A stretch of DNA of 64,000 bases from Antitrichia curtipendula (GCA_951230915.1 OX579637.1:1674001-1738000); one strand, 5' to 3'; positions 25,695 to 38,640 are shown, counted from the stretch's first letter. Numbers and translations: made by a program. The notes: a model not told the origin generated them from the letters alone.

Positions 25695-26390
25695 ATGGTG
25701 AAGGTCAAAGTTGAAGAGGACTCGCATCCGGTTAACCTTCGGTCTGTGATTTCTGGTCTACCGTAGAGCAAAAAGAAGTAGGTGTTCTTGGAGGAGGATC
25801 TGCGGCATATTGGCTGCTAAGGGTTTCTCCAACTTCCGTGGAACTTGAGAGACGAGGGGATGGTGCAAGAGCTTATGGCGGATTAGTCTAGTGAGTAGAA
25901 GCGGGTTGTGTGAGACCAACCATCCGAGTGGACATCCCAATTGTGGGGGACGGTATACAACTTTCCTAATATACAGGGTGAAGGATGGGCTTTACAAACA
26001 AACAAGTATAGGAATAGTAAGTGCTCCAATCCTGTGAACCCTAAGGATGGATATGCAGTCACAGATTGTGAGAATCCGAGGTTTAGGAGGGTGTTAGAAT
26101 TTCTAGTCCCGATCCTAAATCCGGAAAGACCTACCTGAATCACGGTCACTCTGGCCAATACAATTTTTGGTGCACTATCTAAGGATAGGAAAGTAAATTG
26201 GGGGATAGTAATCTAGTATGTAGTTGCAAAGATGTGTTTAGTAGCCGGGAAATCCAATCCTTTTGGCCTCAATCCTTTTCTCTTCCATCTTTATCAGTCC
26301 TTAAGTTTGCTGAGAGATAAAGAGAGGTCAACGTATAAGGTTGTTGAGGTTATGCTTCAATATAATATTAGTCCAAAACTGGAAGCTTGA
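25695..26390 (+). pseudogene. Gag-like gene, copy 1, N-terminal half
   Basis: The frame begins near an ATG at 25695 (MVKVKVEEDSHPVNL...). It can be followed through several stops and small shifts by comparison with copy 2: 'NPVNPKDGYAVTDCENP' matches 'GAVNPKDRYAVEDCVDD', 'LEFLVPILNPERPT' matches 'LQFLIPILHLEKPT', and 'ITVTLANTIFGALSKDRKVNW' is shared almost residue for residue. The shared text ends near LLRDKERSTYKVVEVMLQY. Function unknown. The missing C-terminal half appears to be copy 3 at 29901-30960. Confidence 0.6.
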
Positions 26391-26698
26391 TTTGTAAAAG
26401 AAAGATCAGGAGAGGTGTCGCAATCAGAATTTTTGGTTTTCTTTTGTTTATCTAGGAGATGGAACAAAAACTAATAATTAGTATCCGGATTCCGTTTAGA
26501 TACAAAAGAGAATGAAAAATAAACATGTGCGTTCAAGTAACGGAACAGTTGGTTAGAATCTGGTCTATGTAGTAATACTCAGGAACCGGAATGGTATTGG
26601 AAACTTATCCGGAGTGGTCAAAGACCAGATTAGGGTTAGACCGGAATGGTGGGACCCGACCGGAAAAAGTTATGATGACAAATTCTAGGTCACAAGAC

Positions 26699-26706
26699 TA
26701 TAAAAG
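26699..26706 (+). promoter_or_regulatory. TATA box candidate upstream of copy 2
   Basis: TATAAAAG lies 283 bp before the ATG at 26989, followed by a GC-richer leader with repeated 'gtgtgagtgtgtaagtgtg'. This is a plausible core promoter for the gag-like gene; no initiation site can be read. Confidence 0.4.
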
Positions 26707-26988
26707 GGCAGGACCATTTCAGTTGCGCCCCTTTTCCAAACTCCGTTTGGCAAAAGTGTTTTCTTTGCGCTCCGCGTTTTCAGCTCTGTGCGTGAGTGCG
26801 TAAGTGTGTGAGTGTGTAAGTGTGCAAAGAGCGTGCACGTTTTAGAAGTGTGCTGTAGGTTAGGTTTCCGGGCGTGTACCAGTTGGTGTGTGGGTTTCTG
26901 GTTGAGATCGGAGAGAGAAAATAAAGACGGGACGTGCGGCTAGAAGTGGGTGAAGTAGAATCGGAAAGGGATCGTCTAGATCTAGTCT

Positions 26989-28622
26989 ATGTCCATGCCG
27001 CAGCTTAGGAAGCGTAGAGGAGGGGCATCCTCATCAGCCACCGTTCCAGTTAAACTCCGAAAGGTAGTTCCCGCAACAGAGGAGAAGACGGAAATGCTGA
27101 AGACAGATCTCACCCGGATGGGATGTCAGGGTTTGCTAGATAAACCCTGGGGGTTTAAAGATGAGCGGATGGTGAAAGAAATCTAGGGGAAGTGGACGAA
27201 CCAATTTGACAACACGCTCAGATGTGTTCCAGCTGACTGGACGGAAGAGATATGGAAAGAGGTGTACAAGTTCCAGGTAGGAGGTCAAGGGATGGCGAAC
27301 CGGAAGGACGAGTACGTCCGGGGCAAGTTCCGGGGAGCTGTCAATCCCAAGGACAGATACGCGGTGGAGGACTGCGTGGATGACCGGCACCGGAAGCTGC
27401 TCCAGTTCCTCATTCCGATCCTACATTTGGAAAAGCCGACGAGGGTGACGATCACCCTCAGCAACATTATTTTCGGTGCTTTGAACGGAGACCGGAAGGT
27501 GGACTGGGCCCGGATCATGTTCAATTTGGTGGCCCAACTCACAACAAGGGTCGGAAGAAGTAGGCCGACACTGGTTTGTCCCTACCTCTTCCACCTTTAC
27601 GAGCATCACCAACTCCTGTTGGACTCGGAAGAGAAGGAGTGGAAGGCTCAGACAACTCTCCTGAAATACGGAGAGTTGGAATCGAATGACGAAGACAAAG
27701 GAACCGGATCCGAGATCGAAGAAGAAGAAGAAAAAGAAGAGACGGAGAGGCCGCCCAAGCGGCATAAGACAACATCTCCGACCGGAAGAAGACCACCGAT
27801 CGGGGACAAGTCTGCTCCGGAGAAAACACCGGAAGCGGATAAGCCAGGTACCTCGAAGAAGGATCCTGGAATCCATTCGAGAAGTTGGTCGAGATCCTCT
27901 GCGACATCCGAGGAGATTAGGAGGCAAAGAGGAGGATCCTCTTGAGGATCGGAAAGATGGTACACACTGCACCAGACGGCAAGTTACCGGCGAAGGTGGC
28001 AGATTGCATCACCAATCCGGCCAAGATCCGGAAACAGGAGGCCGAGATCCGACGACTTCAGGAGGAAGTCGACATGTTGAAGGCGGAAGTTGCGACCTTC
28101 AAAGAGGACATGGCCGCCACCCGGGAGATGGCAGACGAGACACAGAAAGTAGTGGAAGCGGTGAAGGCGACTTTCGGTGAGATCGGAAGCGCGGCAGGCA
28201 AAGCAAGGCTCTTCGATGAGAAGGTCTTGGAGGATAAGAAGCTATCCGATTCCCGGAAAGTTCGGATCCTGACGGACTTCTCCGATCAGATTGAGAAGTT
28301 GTTGATCAAGGTGCAAGAGGCGGCAAACCGGATGGAGGAGTGCGCGTAGAAGCTGACCGGATCCATGAGGATCCACCTGTCGGACATCTCTATGCCCAAG
28401 TTGTTCCCGGATGGGATGGAAACGATAGACGGGAAGGATCAGACTCCTCAGTCAAGGAAGAGTCAGCCTTCCCAAATAGCGCCGATCAACCTGGATTCTT
28501 CTCCCGGTTCCGATCTACCAAATTTGATAGCCGGGGAGCGGAATAGGAACTTGGGAGATGTCTTCAAACAAATGGAAGCAGAGCCCAAGAGTCCTTCGTT
28601 GGGGTGCGGAATAGCTATGTAA
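26989..28622 (+). pseudogene. Unknown gag-like protein, copy 2 (most complete)
   Basis: The ATG at 26989 starts a basic segment (MSMPQLRKRRGGASSS). A globular region follows (GCQGLLDKPWGFKDERMV... GAVNPKDRYAVEDC... TLSNIIFGALNGDRKVDW), then an acidic Glu run with a Lys/Arg patch (PPKRHK), and finally a long coiled coil (RKQEAEIRRLQEEVDMLKAEV...). The last part is Ser/Pro-rich and ends at 28622. The frame is interrupted by TAG at 27184, TAG at 27918 and TAG near 28347, with one frame change around 27850. A globular head with a basic/acidic linker and coiled coil is reminiscent of retroelement gag-like or plant mobile-domain proteins, but no zinc knuckle, protease or reverse transcriptase is seen. 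Function is not assigned. Confidence 0.55.
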
Positions 28623-29750
28623 AGTAAGATAGATTTTTATAGGATAGAACAGGAACGAATCCAGACTTGTAATCCGATCCGATAGTGTTAGGACGGACCA
28701 GAAGACAGGATCCGGAAAAATGTTGACTTTTATAGGCACTTTTTGCCTTTTGTATTTTTGGAAAGTTTTACAAGTGTATATAAATCAGTCCCTATGCTGG
28801 GGACTGGGAGTCTTTCCTCTACATTTTTTTTGTGTTTTCTATGTGCTTTCTTGTTGTACGTTCTCCCAAATTTGGCAGGGTTGTATGTGAGGGAGTTAGG
28901 GAGGCGCAAACGGATGTGTTGGAAATTTCTCCCCTTGGTGTTTTTCTTGATTCTAAGTGCATGTGAGCAGATAGGATAGAGTTGGGAGTGAACTTCAGTG
29001 TCTCAGCACGTCTAGAGTTTTAGATTCCGGGTGAGAAAGCCATTGTTAGGCTAGACGGATAGGGAGGGATTCCTTAATCACGCTAGAACTCCTGGGTAGG
29101 AAATCCGATCGAGTGTCCGATCTCTTGTGAGGTCTCGCCATCTTAGTGATAAACGAATGAACTCTAGTTCATGTTAGAACGGACGAGTGTACTTGTAACC
29201 GCCTTAGCTTTGCACGGATTGAGAGTGGCATCAAGGTCGTTGTAGTATGAGGAGATCGTATGGGGGGTCTTTGTGTGACCTGTAAACTGGGTGATTATCC
29301 GGGTTGCTGTGAAAGATCAAACCGGATCCTTGTTAGTCTAGGAGATTAGAGATTAGGCAAATGAGTCTTCAACCACTGTAAGTTACGGAAGGTGTGGTGG
29401 GCCTACCACTCTCAAAAGCAAGTGGCGATCCCTTTGATGGCTAAACAGAGGTAAAACCAAACCGGATAGGAGAGAAGATAGTTGTAAGTCGTTTAGAGCG
29501 GATTGGTCTTAATGGACACCAGGACCGGAAGTGGTATGATCCTGGGGTTCTGTTGGATTTGACAGCCGGAAGACTAGTTGGAATCGGAAGATAGAGGGAA
29601 TCCGGTTAGTAGTTTTCTTGGTGTTTGTGTTTCCGGTTTAGGAAAGAGAACCGGAAAGAAAGGATTGTGCTACTGACTTTGCTTAGTTGATTAATAGGAC
29701 TAGATACTTCACAGAATCTCGTGGGTTTGATCTTTAGAATCACTTAGTTA
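28623..29750 (+). other. 3' region of copy 2, non-coding
   Basis: GC-richer than the surroundings and full of CCGGA words. It contains no long frame, and no direct repeat of the leader at 26590-26988 could be matched by eye. Confidence 0.35.
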
Positions 29751-29900
29751 TACTCTAAGGTGATTTTTGTGAGTATAATGGGGAATTTACCTATCCTGTG
29801 CTGCGATAAGAGGGGTCTTTGGATTAGGAAGAGGAGAGAGTAGGTTCCCAAGAAAGAGAAGGGACTTGTTGAAAGGACAAAGAGGAAAGACCCTATTTGG

Positions 29901-30960
29901 GTGTCTGATGAGAAAGATGATCCCATTTGTAAGGTTATAGAGGAATTAAAGGAAATCCGGAATCACATTTCTAATGAGAGGAAGATGATTTGGAAAGTAT
30001 GTGAGCTGATGGGCAAGACCAATCCATCAAACTTCTATGAGGATGTGGAGAATCTTCTCCATGACAAGAATGTGAAGAAACTAGAAGACCGAGTAAAGAT
30101 TTGTCTGGTTAGGTGAAAACTCTCCAAGCTAAGTTAAAGCAGAAGTCTGAGGAAGCAATTAGAGAAAGGACGCTTTCAGCTGAGTCTATGGAAACCCTTA
30201 CTCGGATCCCAAACTTCATCAGAAATCCGGGTGACGTGGTGAACAAGGCCAAATTGTTTGAAGTCGGGGTTCTCAAGGAGGGGTCACAGTTAAGTCCCAA
30301 GATTGTATCTCTGTTGGTGGACTAGGGAGAGAAGATGGAGCGGACTTTGGACGAGATGAGGATTATCATAACAGAGGCTGTTCAGAAAATGGAAACGGGG
30401 TAGGGAACTAGCCGGGTGGCGGAAGCGACCCCTTCCAAAGTGACCCCATCATTCTCTCCGCCTATTTTGGTGGAGCGGAAAGACAAGAGCGCATCAAAAG
30501 ACAAGACTTTGCAATCTACCCGACCAAGTAGCCGGGTTGATTTTGGACCAAAAAAGGGTCTACACCCGGATCCCAAACCAGAAGCCAAGCCCGGACTGTG
30601 GAAAGAGACCTAGACATACCAAAGAACAAGGTTTTCGGTCTTTTTTTGAAGGTGATAAGTGCGGTGAAGTAGAAGACATCTGAAAAGTGAGCAAGGGAGT
30701 TGACTTCACCCATCAAGTTTGAATAAGAGGAAGAAGAGTCTTCTGAGACCACAGAGAAAGAAGGCAGCACGGCTAAGTTGGAAGAAGACTTGGAACTAGA
30801 ACTTGCCTCTTTTTCGCGCAAAAAAGGTAAAAGGAAGATTCAAACTCCAAGCAAAGGCAAGGTGACACGTGTTACCAAGGCCTCAGCCAATAGGAAATGG
30901 CTAGCTAGGAGGGGAGAAACCAAACAAGTGGAGGTGACTCTAAAGCGGTTAAAGAAGACT
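29901..30960 (+). pseudogene. Gag-like gene, copy 3, C-terminal half
   Basis: A helical charged segment (DDPICKVIEELKEIRNHISNER) is followed after a frame change near 30113 by 'VVNKAKLFEVGVLKEGSQLS', matching 'AGKARLFDEKVLEDKKLSDS' of copy 2. Further on come a Ser/Pro/Lys-rich stretch (TPSKVTPSFSPPILVERKDK) and a basic end. Stops at about 30114, 30322 and 30401 and shifted frames make it a pseudogene. It lacks the N-terminal globular half, which copy 1 supplies upstream of copy 2. Confidence 0.5.
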
Positions 30961-33230
30961 TAGCTGTAGTTATTTTAGGAGCAGAAACAGATAGGGAGAT
31001 GAAAACTAAAGTTTTTGATCTAGAAAGTTATTTGCTAGTTGGTTTTGGTTGTAATGAACCTGGGCTTCTTGGATCCGGATTTTTCGGATTTGAGATTCAC
31101 TTTTTGCGGAATTGGCTATGTGGTAGTAAGTCAACGTGTTTTGCATTAGGGAATGTGATGTGTCATGCTCTGTTCTTTAGTTTATGTCTTTGGGACTTAT
31201 AGGGTTCTTTAGAGGCTAGTTATTAAGAAGTTGAAGTTAGATTGATGCCCCGGGTGTTTTTATACTTTTGTTTTTGTTCATTAAGCAAATTGATTTACAT
31301 ATTTTTACTTCATGGTGTTGAGTTGATCACTTGGCACGATATTGGTATGTCAGTAATGCTAGAACCATTGTTTAGTGCAGGTAGATGGATTTGCTGAACT
31401 ACGAAGGAGGAGTAACCTCCGGATTCTGTTTGGATTCGGTTCCGGGCAATGAAGTGAGCTGGTTGAAAAATCGTGTGTACTAGATGTGAAGCCTTGTTCT
31501 TCTTTGTTACCTGGGAACTTTTTTGTGGAATAGACGCTCTAAGATTGGGTACGATCCATAGACATCCGGATGTATGCTAATTAACGTATTAAAGAGGTTT
31601 CATTACAATCAAAAGGGGTGATGAGTAAAGGGATAGGGTTCATCTAGTTGTTTGATTACCAATCTTTGCCATAGGGATTCGGATTGGATAGGTCTGTTGT
31701 TGTAGTAAAGTTGGAATTGTAGAGGTTTCATTTGTGACCTACTAGACCGGATTGATCTTTGGATGAGTTGTAAGGAAGTATTTGCATCCCATTTTTTCTA
31801 TCTTTTGTTATTTTCTTTTGGTGGAACTTCAGTCACTCAAACCTCTAGAAGGGTAGGATTCAACACATCCTTCCTCAATTCCAATAGCGGATCCCTCTGA
31901 TATAGAGGTTAAATTTTTGACTATGACACTTAGTTTCTAGATCTGTAACCAAGAACCAAAAGAGGTACAATGTTAAGACACTCCTTCTTGGTTGGTGAAT
32001 AGGTACAAATTATAACATTTTGGTAAAAAAGAGTTGGAAGCAGTCATGAATTAAGTATACAGTTTTTGGTTCTATATCCGGTGTGTTTAGGTTTAAATTG
32101 ATTTCTACATCCTGTTTCAGTCATCTTCTTAGAAACTACAAACTAACTCTTTTGGGATTAATACACGTGTCATTTTAATGGTGTTTACTGTTTAGGTCAC
32201 TTTTAAACATCTACAAGAGGATATGTGCTTCTTTGTGCTACGACATATGCCAAAAGCGCTTTTTTTGTCTTTTTTTACAAAAATAAGAAACTTGATGGCC
32301 TAGGTGAAGAATGCCCGTGTCCATCATTGATATAACTGCATATAGTCATACTGATGTTGCAATGCACATTATGGATTGGATTCCTGTCTCTACAATTCAA
32401 ACTATACCATTGGTTCAATAACAAAGTTGTTGCAAGACGTCAAACAACCACCAAAGTCTTATTTTTGGCAGTTGTTCATGAATTCAAGGTCCATGGAAAG
32501 GTTGTTATATTTGATGTCACCTAAAATCTGACAACTTAGATATAAAAAAAATTGTGGTTTCTTATAGTGTTTAAATAGTCCATTTGTTCCATTGTTGGTC
32601 CATTTGTCCTATTGACAGCCAGACCATTCAAGTTGACAGTTGGATTGTTTGATTGATAGATAGGCTATCTTGATAACAAAACAGTCCGTCCAGGCCATCC
32701 AAATATATAAATTTTTTGGTTGACGTGAAAAACTAGCGTCACGTCTAGATTGACAATTTTGGTCCAAAATTTTATTTGATGCAATGCTCAAGGGCGTGGA
32801 AATGTGCAAAAGATTGCTAATTCCATTGCTAGGGAACTTGGTTCCACTGACACCACTGCCATCCATTTTGAATATGAAAATGGACAATGTAGGGTTGCTA
32901 GCGAGTGAGCTTGTGAGCAAGAATATTTTTTGATTGTGGATTTAGTACAGTTGGAGGATCCATAAAGTTTAGTTCAATTTTCAAAATATAGAGCATAAAT
33001 ATGTTTTCTATGTTTGGATTTAGAACAACCAAATTCAACAAATACAGAGGCTATCTGCTTGGCATACACCGGAGGAGGAAAAGTCTTTTTTGGACTGAGG
33101 AGAAGACTTTGGTTCTTCATCATTGCATCTGCCAAGATTAATCCTAGATGATTGCAAATATATATGATAGAATGTTAGAGTTTCAAAATCTAAAAAATTC
33201 CTTACAAATTAAAAATAGAAGGATGTACAA
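30961..33230. other. No gene seen
   Basis: The first kilobase still has the CCGGA-rich composition of the element block. From 32100 on it is AT-rich with no convincing frame on either strand. Confidence 0.35.
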
Positions 33231-33239
33231 ACTTACTGA

Positions 33240-36200
33240 ATTCTATCTTTGCCACCACAGATTTAAAATTAGGATCTTGTGATGCAACAACAGTTGGCGG
33301 TGGTTTAGGTGTCACCATGGGCGCAATAGCTCTCCTCATGGGTTAGAGGAGGGCGTTTAAAATGTCTTTTGTCTTCCTCCAAAGCCACATTGTGGTGGCC
33401 AAAGGCATGACAAGCAGGAATGGATGCACCTGAAATGAACAAATCAAAAAAATTAGTTGAATGCCTTGTTATTGTGAACTTCAATTCAAATATCCCAATA
33501 CGGAACTCCATACTTACCTATAGATGCGGTGCAATCTAGAAGCAAATCTCCTTTGATAGGTGTGGCTTCTAGAAGGGTCCAAAATAAGTGGGGGTCTATT
33601 TTGCGTGCAGCATGCCACGGTTCGGAGCCATTCATCGCCATGCTGTTATAGAAAGTGAAGTTCCACAACATGTCGTTTCCTACCAAGTCAATGCTTGCAT
33701 CCTTCATTGCACCTGTGTGTTTGAAAGTGAACTGCAACGATTCTTTGTCGCAAAGGTCCTTCACCATGATGGTGATTCTGAATTTCTATGTTTGCAAGCC
33801 ACTCAAACAAATACATGCATCAAACATGAATATAAAAATATGCATTACAAAGTGGCACTAAAATGTGAAAGAATTGAAGGAGGCCTATTGTGGTCGTGTT
33901 GTCTATAGCTGATGTTAAGAGGAGGCGGTTTATGCCCGTCAATTCCTTGATCTTTATCATCTTATATGTCTCACTCATCCCGGCAACGTTGCCCTTTGAA
34001 CAGGCACACCATGAATAAAACATTGTGAAGCAATCGTCATCTTGGAGATGCCTCTCTGCAAAAGCAAATGCTGAATTCAAAGCCTCATTCTCCTTGTTCT
34101 TATTCCACACGGGCACATCACCTTTTTGAGAAGACACTACCAACATGAGTAAATTCTCCGAGTAGTCAAACATGACAAGGTCCACTCTTGGCCTCTGATT
34201 AACTACATCGCTATACATCCTTAGCTTCCCATCACTAGCTGCAAAAATATAGTGCTTTAAGTAAGCAATAATTTACCAAATCAATATCTTTGTCATTCAT
34301 TTAATACAAGAATTTTTAAAATAGAAGTAAGAAGAATTACCTTTCTCAAAAACTCCATTACCTCTATGTACCAATTTGGTAGTGTGGTCTCCATGTTCTC
34401 TAAAATGTCCTCAATAGAAATATTGAGGATTACATCCTTTGATATTGTATGTGTCATCTTCACGGAAGACAAGTACTTGCGTGCCATGAGTGAGAACCTC
34501 TTTTGTCAGATCCAAGAGCTCAGCCTTCCTCTTGACCCCACTCTGAGATCCTACTTGCATTTGCAAGCTCTAATCCACCAAAGAAAATGCTGGAAATGGA
34601 ACAATACCCTCGTCTTTTTCTTTTTCTTTTTCCTTCTCCTTCTCTTCCTTCTCCGCCAACTTTGCCTATCATTCTACTATCATTTTTTCCTTTGGGGTAA
34701 GAATGACTTGGACCCGAGCTTCTTTCTTTTTGTCATTAGCATCCCTCCTTGCAATGGCCCTCTTCCTTTGCCTATCAATCATGCTTGAAAACTCATCTAT
34801 TTTTAAGTCGATGACCCCTTTGCCGTCCCAAGATGCCCACAATTGTAACTCCTCTAGATGAATGAAGGTCACTGCGCAATCTAAGCACCACCCTCCAACA
34901 CTGAGATGAGCTGTTGTGAAGGTATGTAGTTGGTTTGGTGTGTACATGCAGTCCGCAAAACTACGGTCTAGAAATGCCGACAAGAATAGAGGAAGGTCTT
35001 TATGTGTATTAGCTCTTTTTGCTTCAAGCTCATATTTGAAGTCGCTGCATTACAAAAACAATCATTTTTCAAAGGTAATGGTTTAAATAAATTTGGTAAC
35101 AAGAAAAATGTGTACAATCATATTTATAAAAGATGTGATTGCAATCAAAATATTGTTCAAATAACTCCTCAATCAATTGGAAGAATGACACATTATATTA
35201 ATACTATCCAATACACCTACATCTATTGTTTAGGGTCTATCATCAGCTCAATTGAGGCATCTTTAATCTACAATAAGATAAAAAACGTCAAACTCTGAAA
35301 CATATAAATTCACTTTATATTTCTAGAGTTCAAAGATGGAATATTGCGTACCATAAATCCGTACTCCAATAATTGGATCAAAATCAAAATCACTCACTCA
35401 TCCCTATATACCAAACATACTTGTTGAGAAATGGGCCCAAGTGCGTTTTTGAAACAGGTCTCACCAAAAACCTCTTAGTACCACGAGATGGCATATAGGA
35501 GATCCATTACTGAAAGAATATAATCTTGTGGTTGCATGACGTGTTACAAGTAAAAACCATTTGGAGTTTTTCTTGTGTTATCTCTGGAATCTTGTAAGAA
35601 TCCCAATGCTTTTCAACCTACATAAGGTATGAACAAGTCATTCATATCAAACCTCAAATCAAAGAAAAAATATTCAACAAACACAAAAATTTATATCTTG
35701 TAATGTCAAGGTCACTCCTTGAAGGAATCCAATCCATTTGTAGTATTTGCAACCGCCACCAACTTGATCATTTTCACATGCAATTTTGCATTTTTCTCTT
35801 TGGCTCCAACCCTCATGGCGTGAACAACTCCTACATCACTCTTTTCTTCAAAAGGCATCATCTAGTTGTACCTTTTGAACTCTGCATCTGTTGCTTGGGC
35901 AATCTCTTGCTACACATGTCCAAGCCCATGTCAATTGCAAAACAATTGAAGCATCTTAAGAATAGAATAACCAAAAAAAAATTAAACCAAACAAACAAAA
36001 AAGTTGCTACTCACCCTAAACATAAACAACGTAAAGACCTCCACTGTTATGGAGTACCATATCTTTTTCATTGATTGGAATATATAGTCTTTTGCTTCCA
36101 ATGGCCTCAACATTTCTTTAAACTTTTCCAAAGGAAGTAGACCATATTTTTTGCACTTAGTACAAAGTGTGTACTAAGTTCGTCTTCGTATGAGAGTCCT

Positions 36201-37720
36201 TTGTGGACCTGCACGTTAAACAAAACTTAGGATTTGAAAAACATTATTCCAAAGACATTGTCAAAAAAGTGCAATGTCAATTGAAATATAATGACAACAT
36301 GACCTCAAAAAGAATGACACTATTGAAACACTTACTTGTTGATGTCATGCATCACTTACATGACCAATTCCGTCTTCCCCTTTGTTTCCAACACAATGTT
36401 GTCTACCGTGCAATGAAAAGTAGGATTGGTTGACTCCATTCTTCTAATATAATTCATCCATGCTTGCAACCAATGATTCCCGTCACAAAGAAAGAACTTC
36501 AAGTTCTTTTGGTATTTTAATGACGACATGAAATCCAAGTAGTCATTGAAGATATCATTTTTGTTTTTGTAGATCAAATCCCAGCTGCTGATCTCTTCCT
36601 CCATGAACTCCAATGTCTCTCCGGCCTCATTGATAGTGGAGATATAAAATACAACAGCTCCCTCACGATATCCAAACACAAATCTGTTCACCATCTTCTT
36701 GAATTCTAATGAAAGCGTAGGTCTCACTATGGGTATCGTCACAAGCGACACAAGGGAATTGGAAGACAAACGACTTTCTCTAGCTTCATCCTCAGCATGG
36801 CAATTGTTGCCTCTAAATCAACCTTTATCAACCGTTGGATTTCAACCTCCAACAGCTCCTTCTCCTTGTCTCCTTCAACATTGTCTTCCATGAAATCTCC
36901 CTCATTTTGTACCCAATCTCCAGTTGAATTGTGTTGTCAGTTCAAGGAGTCTCTATAATTCTTTCTTCCTGTGCCAATGTCACAGGTGAATCTTCCATCT
37001 AGAAATAAGATGAGAAGGAAACAATTAGATTATTGCAATGTAATAATTCTAAAGAGGTATATAAAAATAATATTGAAGTGTGTTATAGATAAAAGGAACA
37101 ATAAACTTTAATAATCATATGCCAGAGTCTTTAAAAGCGCACCTCGTGAAAATTTTGTATACCAAGCCTATGGTATGATCGTTACATGTAGATACGATTG
37201 AATGTTGGAAAATACACAATATCCATAGTCTATTCAATCTATGTCTATGGAACACTCCAAATTAGAGCTGAAATGAACAAAAACTACTTCATATCTACCC
37301 ACAGTACCACTGGTAGCACAATCACAATATTCCTCAGGCTCGGGACTATAGAAGGAATTTGACAATATTCTACTTGAAGAATACTCTATGCTATCTTAGA
37401 GGAAAATAAAATTGTCGTCTACACTTAAAGCTCTCTTTGCCACTGAAACAACTACCATAGGGCTCCTCTACATAGTCATAGGCCTGGTCACATGCGTCTG
37501 GAATATCTCTAAGACTTACCAATTTTTCATCTTTAGGTTCAATATCTATGGATCCACTAGACAACTCAACAATATTAGGTGCAAGAGTCACTGGCTCTGA
37601 AGGGCCTATTGACTGATATATTGGGGCAGCTTCCAAACAAACATCCGCACTTGGGACCATTAACAAAGAAGTTTCACCAATAATTCCTTCCGTTGAAAGA
37701 ACCTGAATGTGAATATACAT
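33240..37720 (-). pseudogene. Multi-exon protein with C-terminal DNA methyltransferase-like domain, decayed
   Basis: Several blocks on the minus strand belong to one gene. In order they are: an acidic leader (around 37720-37391); a charged helix (EGDKEKELLEVEIQRLI..., near 36850); 'MVNRFVFGYREGAVVFYIS' to 'FFLCDGNHWLQAW' (36700-36360, followed by a GTAAGTG donor); 'LGPFLNKYVWYIGM' (near 35400); 'RPRVDLVMFDYSENLL' (near 34170); and 'LVGNDMLWNFTFYNSMAMNG' to 'LLLDCTASI' (33690-33518). An 88-bp intron (33430-33517, GTAAGT...TTTCAG) joins the last block in frame to 'GASIPACHAFGHHNVALEED'. 'LLLDCTASIG...A...G...VALEED' fits the S-adenosylmethionine motif of N4/N6-type DNA methyltransferases (normally DPFAGSGT...A...GR..IGIE.D). 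Stops near 36955, 35530 and 33340 and frame changes near 36750 and 33370 indicate decay. The catalytic PPY-type motif was not identified. Confidence 0.55.
33430..33517 (-). other. Intron, 88 bp
   Basis: On the minus strand the donor is G|GTAAGTATGG at 33517 and the acceptor TTCATTTCAG|GTGC ends at 33430. Removing it joins 'DCTASI' to 'GASIPACHAFG' in frame and restores the cofactor-binding motif, which supports the splice assignment. Confidence 0.7.
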
Positions 37721-38419
37721 ATTTCAAAAACACAACCATCAAACATGTATGCTAATTTCACATCAAAAAAACATAGAGGCTCAAGGGATCTAGAATTGAC
37801 ACATACATCAAGAAATCATAGCATCATCCCGAGCAAAAGAATAACTTTAAAAATACACACAATCAAAGACGGAGTTTCAAGAATGTGCATTACCAAAAAT
37901 ATAAATTTAATTTATAAACCTTTTCCTTCAAGCCAACTTGATCAACATGTATAAAATTCAAATATGAAGTAACAGCACAAATGCTACAAAAAAATTTGTC
38001 TACATTCTGTAAATATAGAGGAGCTTATTGGTGGATGAGCTTGTCAATATTGTGTAAATCAAAATCTCTATAATATTACCACTGTCTAATTCAACAATTG
38101 AGAGACATAAAGAATACTAGCCTTGGTATTTTTACTATTTCCAAAACATGTATTCTTATATCTGGAGTGCTTGATGATTGAAAATTTCAGATTGCAACTT
38201 CACGTCAAACGATGGAGTTTGGAATATTTAATTTCATTCAAGCTCGTAGAAGTTAGACAAAGATAAATGATAAAGGACAACTAAGAAAAAGAAAAAAAGA
38301 AAAATTGTCCCATATAGGTACCAAATTAAGAAGTGGCACCAAGTACTATTTAGAGGTCCGTCAGATCCGACGAACCCTGGAGGGATAGCTAGTGCTACTC
38401 CTTAATCTGGTACCTAGTA

Positions 38420-38640
38420 CCATGGCACATGATACCCGCCAAGAGCGTGCCAAACAATACGCGCTAAGATCACGCCATATAATATCTATTAGCATGCCAT
38501 GAAATACCCGTGTGCGTGTCACGCAATACCTATAGGCATTCCATGCGATACCCTTGAGCACGCCATGCAGTAACGTTAAGATCAGATGGCTACAATAGGC
38601 CGAGCTCAAATGGCTACAGTATGTCGAGACCACACCAAGA
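38420..38640. repeat. Short tandem repeat, ~30-bp unit
   Basis: Variants of 'gcacgccatgcaatacc' recur every 29-33 bp from 38425 to 38575 (about five units). They are followed by two ~27-bp units of 'gatcagatggctacaatagg'. The unit is GC-richer than the surroundings and non-coding. Confidence 0.6.

Larger units (their letters stand above)
25200..32100 (+). mobile_element. Nested gag-like elements, older copy split by a younger one
   Basis: Three homologous gene copies lie in the same orientation. Copy 1 (25695-26390) matches only the N-terminal half of copy 2 (26989-28622). Copy 3 (29901-30960) matches only the C-terminal half. The simplest reading is one older element cut in two by insertion of copy 2 somewhere between about 26400-26600 and 29700-29850. 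The whole block is rich in CCGGA/TCCGG words. Long terminal repeats were looked for around copy 2 and not found by eye, so the element class (LTR-type, non-autonomous or other) is open. Confidence 0.4.

Noticed and set aside
27421..27972. Long minus-strand frames opposite the gag-like gene
   Set aside because: They are shadows of the GC-richer plus-strand gene, which alone shows homology to copy 1 and copy 3.
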